DNA from: Anaerolineales bacterium
GTDB taxonomy: Bacteria; Chloroflexota; Anaerolineae; 4572-78; J111
DNA length: 9,306 bases
Direction: 5' to 3'
NCBI GenBank assembly: GCA_020634935.1
Contig: JACKAT010000092.1
Span: 1 to 9,306 of the forward strand
The translations under genes were made by a program, and so were the position numbers. The first letter of the stretch is position 1; each line of letters opens with the position of its first letter. Below, piece after piece: positions 5,846 to 9,306 of this stretch. The notes beneath the pieces were generated by a model. The model searched no databases and was not told the DNA's origin. It worked only from the letters and a program-made list of their open reading frames with translations.

Positions 5846-7738
5846 TTAGCCGGCTCCGAAGCGAAGCCACAGAACGGCTTGGTTGCCACGCTGCGGGCGT
5901 TGGGCAACTTCCCGGTAGATCAGCCAGTTAATCAGATCTTTAGCCGACAGGCCGACCGGCGACCAGACCGAATTAAGCGCAAAATCCTGGCCGATATAAC
6001 TTTCGCCGAGATTAGGTTGTTGGTCGTCGGCGGTGAGGGTGATCACAGCGGTGGTGGTGGGGGGAGTGATGATCGAGCCGGTGGGGGTAACGTTTTTGAA
6101 GTGGCGCAGTTGCCAGAGCAGCGCCGGCGTCGCCCCGGACAGGGTGATATCGATCAGCCGATTATCCTGGGCGCGAATGAGCGACTCTTCGGAGAGGGTG
6201 TCCATCAGATCGATGACTTCGGTGGAGGCCGGGATACCGGCCAGCGGCTGGTAGGCCAGATTTTCCAACGGTCCATAATTGAGCCGCCAACCAAAGCCAA
6301 TGGCGGCGATTAGCCCCAACCCCACGCCGGTTATAGCCAGCCCGCGCAGCGAAATACCGGCATCGTTTTGCACAAAACCAAAGAAAAAGACAATTACTAA
6401 AAATAGGGCCATCGCGGCGACGCTTTGCAGCCAGGCCAGTTGGCAGAAGCGGTCGTCGGCGCCGCAGACTCTGACCAGCCAACCGGTGAGACCAATGTAG
6501 GCGAACCCCAGGATCACTACTCCGGCGCCCAGGATGATGCCTTCGTTACCCCACTGGCCCCACCGCTGCAAATTATCGGCCAACGTACTCAAGGCTAACC
6601 CGGCTAAAAAGGTCAGCGGAATCAAACTGAGGATGACGCTACCGGTGGGCCGGCCAACCATGACCAAATCCAGGATAAGCGCTCCAATGAACCAACCGGC
6701 TAAACTTTGCTTGAGCAGATCGCGGCTGAGAAAGGCAAAGGTCAAACCGACCAGTCCGGCGACAACAGTTAATATTTCGTACAAAGTCAACAGAAACACG
6801 GCGTTGAACCCGCCATCGAGCCGGGGTTGGAAGGTGAACCGGCCCACCCACTCCATAAACAGATTGGTGGTGACACTCAATCCGCTCAGGTTGAACATAG
6901 CCGCCGTGGACAGGATGAGCAGCGCCGCCAGCAGAAATATCCCGGCTTGCTTGAGGGCTGGGGTGAAAGGGCTCTCTTCGCCAGTTGCGTCGTCGGTTTT
7001 TGGTTCGTGATCGTTGTTGGCGGCAACCAGAGCCGAACCCGGCTGCCACAACTGTCTAAAGGCGGTGAGTTTAACCAAAATAACCACCGCAAAGATGATG
7101 ATGGCCGAATAGGCCAGCGGCCCGGCGGTTAAAGTCATCGCCAACCCACCGGCCGCCAAATAGAGCCAGCGCTGCTGTCTGCTGTCGCTCCAGTTGAAAA
7201 AGCCGGAAAATATCATTAGCGCCCCGGTAGCGACCGCAATCTCACTGTTTATTGTGCGCGATAAAAAAAGCGCCGTCGGTGAGATAGCCAACAGCGCCGA
7301 GGTGATCAGGACGGCGGCCGGACCTAACTGGCGGCGCAAGGTCAGCGGCAGCAGGATAAGCCCCGTGCCAATTAAAACTGAGGCCAGCCGGGCGGTAGCG
7401 CTGCTATCTTGAAAAAGCAGAAAGGCCAGCCCGCTCAACGAAACGAGCAGCGGGCTGTAGCTGGTTGATTGAATGGTGTCGCCATCGGCGAGTTGAAAAG
7501 CGACCAAACTTTGTTGGGCTTCAATATCGGACAGAGGGTAGCTGTCCAATCGCCACAATCGCAGACCAATCCCGATGATCAAAATCAACGCGATGAGAAC
7601 CATCTCTAAGGTTAGCCAGGCCAGTGGATTAGTTTCCGGCTCCACCTGGCTAACAACCTGGGGTTCTATTTCCTGGTCTCTGACCCGTGTTTTTCGCGAA
7701 TTACGGGCGGCTGTAAGGGGTTTTTCCTTAATATTCAT
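5846..7738 (-). CDS. Divergent PMT/Agl23-like membrane protein, catalytic loop degenerate
   Basis: A 630-residue polytopic protein with about 13-14 predicted helices between residues 41 and 484, preceded by a basic cytoplasmic N-terminus and followed by a soluble tail (490-630) that should face outside. It aligns by eye with its downstream Agl23-type neighbour: LSDIEAQQSLVAFQLADG (69-86) sits where that protein has the MSHDESLHTLYSW loop, SATARLASVLIGTGLILLPL (113-132) matches its FTARMSTAIFGSILVILPY, and ISPTALFLSRTINSE (152-166) matches ISPGLMYYSRYIRHD. The histidines of HDE, HDP and HGP are missing, and only Asp71/Glu73 could stand in for the acidic pair. It may be a non-catalytic partner, or a transferase with another substrate. 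Start: ATG at 7738 without a clear SD; a TTG at 7753 is in frame. It lies 83 bp after the anti-sigma-like gene. Confidence 0.7.
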   Translation of the reverse strand: MNIKEKPLTAARNSRKTRVRDQEIEPQVVSQVEPETNPLAWLTLEMVLIALILIIGIGLRLWRLDSYPLSDIEAQQSLVAFQLADGDTIQSTSYSPLLVSLSGLAFLLFQDSSATARLASVLIGTGLILLPLTLRRQLGPAAVLITSALLAISPTALFLSRTINSEIAVATGALMIFSGFFNWSDSRQQRWLYLAAGGLAMTLTAGPLAYSAIIIFAVVILVKLTAFRQLWQPGSALVAANNDHEPKTDDATGEESPFTPALKQAGIFLLAALLILSTAAMFNLSGLSVTTNLFMEWVGRFTFQPRLDGGFNAVFLLTLYEILTVVAGLVGLTFAFLSRDLLKQSLAGWFIGALILDLVMVGRPTGSVILSLIPLTFLAGLALSTLADNLQRWGQWGNEGIILGAGVVILGFAYIGLTGWLVRVCGADDRFCQLAWLQSVAAMALFLVIVFFFGFVQNDAGISLRGLAITGVGLGLIAAIGFGWRLNYGPLENLAYQPLAGIPASTEVIDLMDTLSEESLIRAQDNRLIDITLSGATPALLWQLRHFKNVTPTGSIITPPTTTAVITLTADDQQPNLGESYIGQDFALNSVWSPVGLSAKDLINWLIYREVAQRPQRGNQAVLWLRFGAG

Positions 7739-7821
7739 ATGACAATTTACCAATTACAAAATTTAATTGCCCAAGTTGATTAATAGGCATTGCTAAGTAA
7801 GCCATCCATCTTACCACAGAA

Positions 7822-8340
7822 TTAGCGATTTGCCTCGTAAAAATGATTCAAATTGATAGGGTCCGGCTTGAAAAAGGCCGGTTCGATGGCGTAACCTTCG
7901 GCCAACCCGTTGAGATGCGCCATGGTTACATTGGAGACGGCGACGATGGGCGTCGCCGCCAGGGTGGGGCTGGCTGCGGCGATAGACGCCTGCGGCATCA
8001 CCGGCCGGCCGGCCGCCGCGGTATGGGTAGCGGTTGCTGTGGGCGTTAAGGTCGCTTGGGAGGGTTCCATTAAAAAGATGCGAATGGGTCCCATCTGTAG
8101 AATTTCGAGCATCATTGTTCGGGCCGGAGACAGGGACAGAATAACCAAAGTAACGCCGGCCGCCACCGTAGCGATCCAGATCAGGCGCTGAGCTGACAGT
8201 CGGGCGGGCTTAATCGACTGCTGGCGAAATTTAAGCTCAGCCGCCAGGTTGGGGGTTGTTGGATAAGGGAAATTCTGAGCCAGCGTTTTGATTTGAACTT
8301 CGATTTGATCAGCGGATGGATGTGCTTTTTCAGATTTCAT
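7822..8340 (-). CDS. Single-pass anti-sigma-like membrane protein
   Basis: A 172-residue protein with a cytoplasmic N-terminus (1-50), one transmembrane helix at about 53-71 (LIWIATVAAGVTLVILSL) and an outside part. After the helix come LEILQMGPIRIFLMEP (78-93) and a Thr/Ala/Pro-rich linker (94-135), then a short tail of about 37 residues. It has no cysteine, so the HxxxCxxC zinc motif of ZAS anti-sigma factors is absent. The call rests on context and shape: its ATG overlaps the stop of the ECF sigma gene as ATGA, implying translational coupling, and an N-terminal segment plus one helix is the usual layout of a membrane anti-sigma factor. From memory, Chloroflexota proteins with the same post-helix motif often carry a larger outer domain, so this one may be shortened. 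Direct binding to the sigma factor is inferred. Confidence 0.55.
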   Translation of the reverse strand: MKSEKAHPSADQIEVQIKTLAQNFPYPTTPNLAAELKFRQQSIKPARLSAQRLIWIATVAAGVTLVILSLSPARTMMLEILQMGPIRIFLMEPSQATLTPTATATHTAAAGRPVMPQASIAAASPTLAATPIVAVSNVTMAHLNGLAEGYAIEPAFFKPDPINLNHFYEANR

Positions 8341-9119
8341 TCCAAATGTTCCTCGATTAAGGCCGGAAAATCGATCTCGATAACCATGCGCAGCCGGTTT
8401 AGGGCGCGGTGAAGGCGCGATTTAACGGTGCCGGGGGCGATCTCGACCGCCTCCGCCGTTTCTGTTACCGATAATTCCAGAAAGTAACGCAAGTAGATGA
8501 TTTCCTGATCGCTCCGGTTTAGAGTTCGAATAGCCTGCCAAAGGGCCTGGGACTGCCAGACCTGAAGGTGAACCTCTTGCGGACTCGGTTCGACCGCATT
8601 TGATTCCTGTTGGAACCAACGAGTCAAATGGGCCATGTAGCGGCCCAAACTGCGGCGGCGGTTGCGGGCCAGATTAATCGTGATCCGCGACAGCCACGGG
8701 CGCAGCGGACGATTTTGATCAAAACGATCAAGTGACTGAAAGGCCCGGATAAAAGCTTCCTGGGCAATATCTTTGGCATCATCGCCATCGGATAAGAGTA
8801 GATAAGCCAAGCGAAAAATCGGTTCCTGATGTTGCTGAATGATGGCGGTCCAGGCCGCCTCATCACCTCGGCGCGCTTGTTCAACAAGGTATGCTTCACT
8901 CAAGGGATTGGATCCTTGATAAGGTCGTTGATAGAGGTCGGCTGGTTGGTTGCCTAACGGCAGTACACTTGAATTTAGATTTGTCACGTTAAATACACCG
9001 TCTAAGTAAGGTTGGTTCCAAATTGTGATTCTAGCGCAGAAGTTCGAATAACCCAAGTTGTGACCTGCGGTTGCCCTACTACGAACCGACTTACTATTGT
9101 CAGAAACGAAGTTCAACAT
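8337..9119 (-). CDS. ECF (group 4) RNA polymerase sigma factor
   Basis: Sigma70-family extracytoplasmic-function factor that would direct RNA polymerase to stress or envelope promoters. From the ATG at 9119 it has 260 residues. Region 2 spans about 77-165: LVEQARRGDEAAW (78-90), then DDAKDIAQEAFIRAFQSLDRF (region 2.2), then RPWLSRITINLARNRRR. Region 4 near the C-terminus contains LNRSDQEIIYLRYFLELSVTE and the helix-turn-helix ETAEAVEIAPGTVKSRLHRAL. The first 72 residues match nothing I recognise and have lower third-position GC than the rest. A TTG at 8903, preceded by AAGGA, would give 188 residues, the usual ECF length, so the real start may be there. The stop overlaps the anti-sigma-like gene by four bases (ATGA). 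Identity as an ECF factor is firm; the start is not. Confidence 0.88.
   Translation of the reverse strand: MLNFVSDNSKSVRSRATAGHNLGYSNFCARITIWNQPYLDGVFNVTNLNSSVLPLGNQPADLYQRPYQGSNPLSEAYLVEQARRGDEAAWTAIIQQHQEPIFRLAYLLLSDGDDAKDIAQEAFIRAFQSLDRFDQNRPLRPWLSRITINLARNRRRSLGRYMAHLTRWFQQESNAVEPSPQEVHLQVWQSQALWQAIRTLNRSDQEIIYLRYFLELSVTETAEAVEIAPGTVKSRLHRALNRLRMVIEIDFPALIEEHLE
8913..8917 (-). promoter_or_regulatory. Possible ribosome binding site for a shorter sigma factor start
   Basis: AAGGA on the minus strand lies nine bases before an in-frame TTG (8901-8903) that would begin the protein just ahead of region 2. The more upstream ATG at 9119 has only a weak TTTTGG before it. Confidence 0.35.
8992..9021 (-). 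promoter_or_regulatory. Possible ECF-type or sigma70-like promoter inside the sigma gene's upstream frame
   Basis: On the minus strand TTGGAACC (9014-9021) contains GGAACC, the usual -35 core of ECF promoters, with TGTATT (8992-8997) 16 bases after it. The -10 does not show a clear ECF-type GTC core. If active it would make a transcript starting near 8985, downstream of the ATG at 9119, and only the short sigma form could be translated from it. Confidence 0.25.
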
Positions 9120-9165
9120 TACCAAAAGATACTACATTAATGGAATTAGCCGCAACGCTCGTTTA

Positions 9166-9185
9166 GCCAGTTCTTTTTACCTGGC
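9166..9185. repeat. Short inverted repeat in the divergent intergenic region
   Basis: GCCAGTT (9166-9172) and ACCTGGC (9179-9185) pair at six of seven positions around a 6-base centre. It overlaps the proposed -35 box of the plus-strand gene that starts at 9228, so it could be an operator. A dyad this small can occur by chance. Confidence 0.3.
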
Positions 9186-9206
9186 ACTTACTTAAACTGC
9201 TATATA
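9177..9206 (+). promoter_or_regulatory. Possible promoter of the gene at the right edge
   Basis: TTTACC (9177-9182), an 18-base spacer and TATATA (9201-9206) preceded by the extended -10 dinucleotide TG one base upstream (TGC at 9198-9200). Transcription would begin near 9213, about 15 bases before the ATG. Confidence 0.35.
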
Positions 9207-9227
9207 CGTAAATAAAACGAGGCAAAA

Positions 9228-9306
9228 ATGAACACCTTAACCACGATTCAGCCGGCCAAAGCCGACATTTTGAGACTGATAGAATCTAATCCAAAACTGC
9301 AACCCA
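9228..9306 (+). CDS. Start of an unidentified gene, cut by the window edge
   Basis: An ATG at 9228-9230 preceded by GAGG (9219-9222, five bases away) opens a frame that stays open to the window end, giving 26 residues beginning MNTLTTIQPAKADILRLIES. The stretch is too short to assign to a family. The good ribosome site, the candidate promoter upstream and the divergent position relative to the sigma factor gene support a real gene. Confidence 0.6.
   Translation, partial: MNTLTTIQPAKADILRLIESNPKLQP

Noticed and set aside
5791..5907. N-terminal extension of the Agl23-type protein to an upstream in-frame start
   Set aside because: It would overlap the preceding gene, translate the heptad repeat, and add residues unlike a family N-terminus. 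The ATG at 5790 has an SD site.
6534..7010. Plus-strand frame opposite the degenerate GT-C gene
   Set aside because: It is Lys/Pro/Ser-rich antisense of helices with no supporting signals.

Overview
The window looks like chromosomal DNA of a member of the Chloroflexota, probably Anaerolineae-like. This is inferred from protein families: the N-terminus of GyrA, an Agl23/TIGR03663-type membrane protein (a family known to me from Chloroflexota and Archaea), an HTD2/mesaconyl-C4-CoA-hydratase-like enzyme, and an ECF sigma factor with a cysteine-free single-pass partner. No rRNA, tRNA, CRISPR array, transposase or phage gene was seen. Codon use and GC content look even across the large genes.

Layout. 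Positions 1-424 (minus) hold the first 141 codons of gyrA, cut by the window edge. A 191-bp intergenic region carries a good sigma70-type promoter for gyrA and a weaker divergent one for a plus-strand SDR dehydrogenase of the HSD10 (3-hydroxyacyl-CoA dehydrogenase type 2) type at 616-1383. This converges on a minus-strand hotdog-fold hydratase at 1576-2421. The short gap before the next gene is occupied by a 66-bp inverted repeat built from 10-bp CTTCGTG units. It touches the possible 5' end of the hydratase gene.

From 9119 down to 2569 runs a minus-strand array. It begins with an ECF sigma factor, which overlaps by an ATGA junction a single-pass, anti-sigma-like protein. Two related large polytopic proteins follow: a 630-aa PMT/GT-C-fold protein that has lost most of the family's conserved first-loop residues, and a 1073-aa Agl23-type protein that keeps them and carries a C-terminal six-repeat NHL propeller. 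The two membrane genes are separated by 55 bp containing a tandem heptad repeat. A plausible reading is an envelope-responsive sigma/anti-sigma pair placed next to, and possibly controlling, a surface glycosylation or lipid-linked-sugar module; that link is inference from gene order. At the right edge a new plus-strand gene begins at 9228 and is cut after 26 codons.

The points most worth a second look are the Agl23-NHL fusion with its degenerate paralogous neighbour, the sigma/anti-sigma pair leading into them, and the two different intergenic repeat elements. No gene-free stretch exceeds 300 bases.
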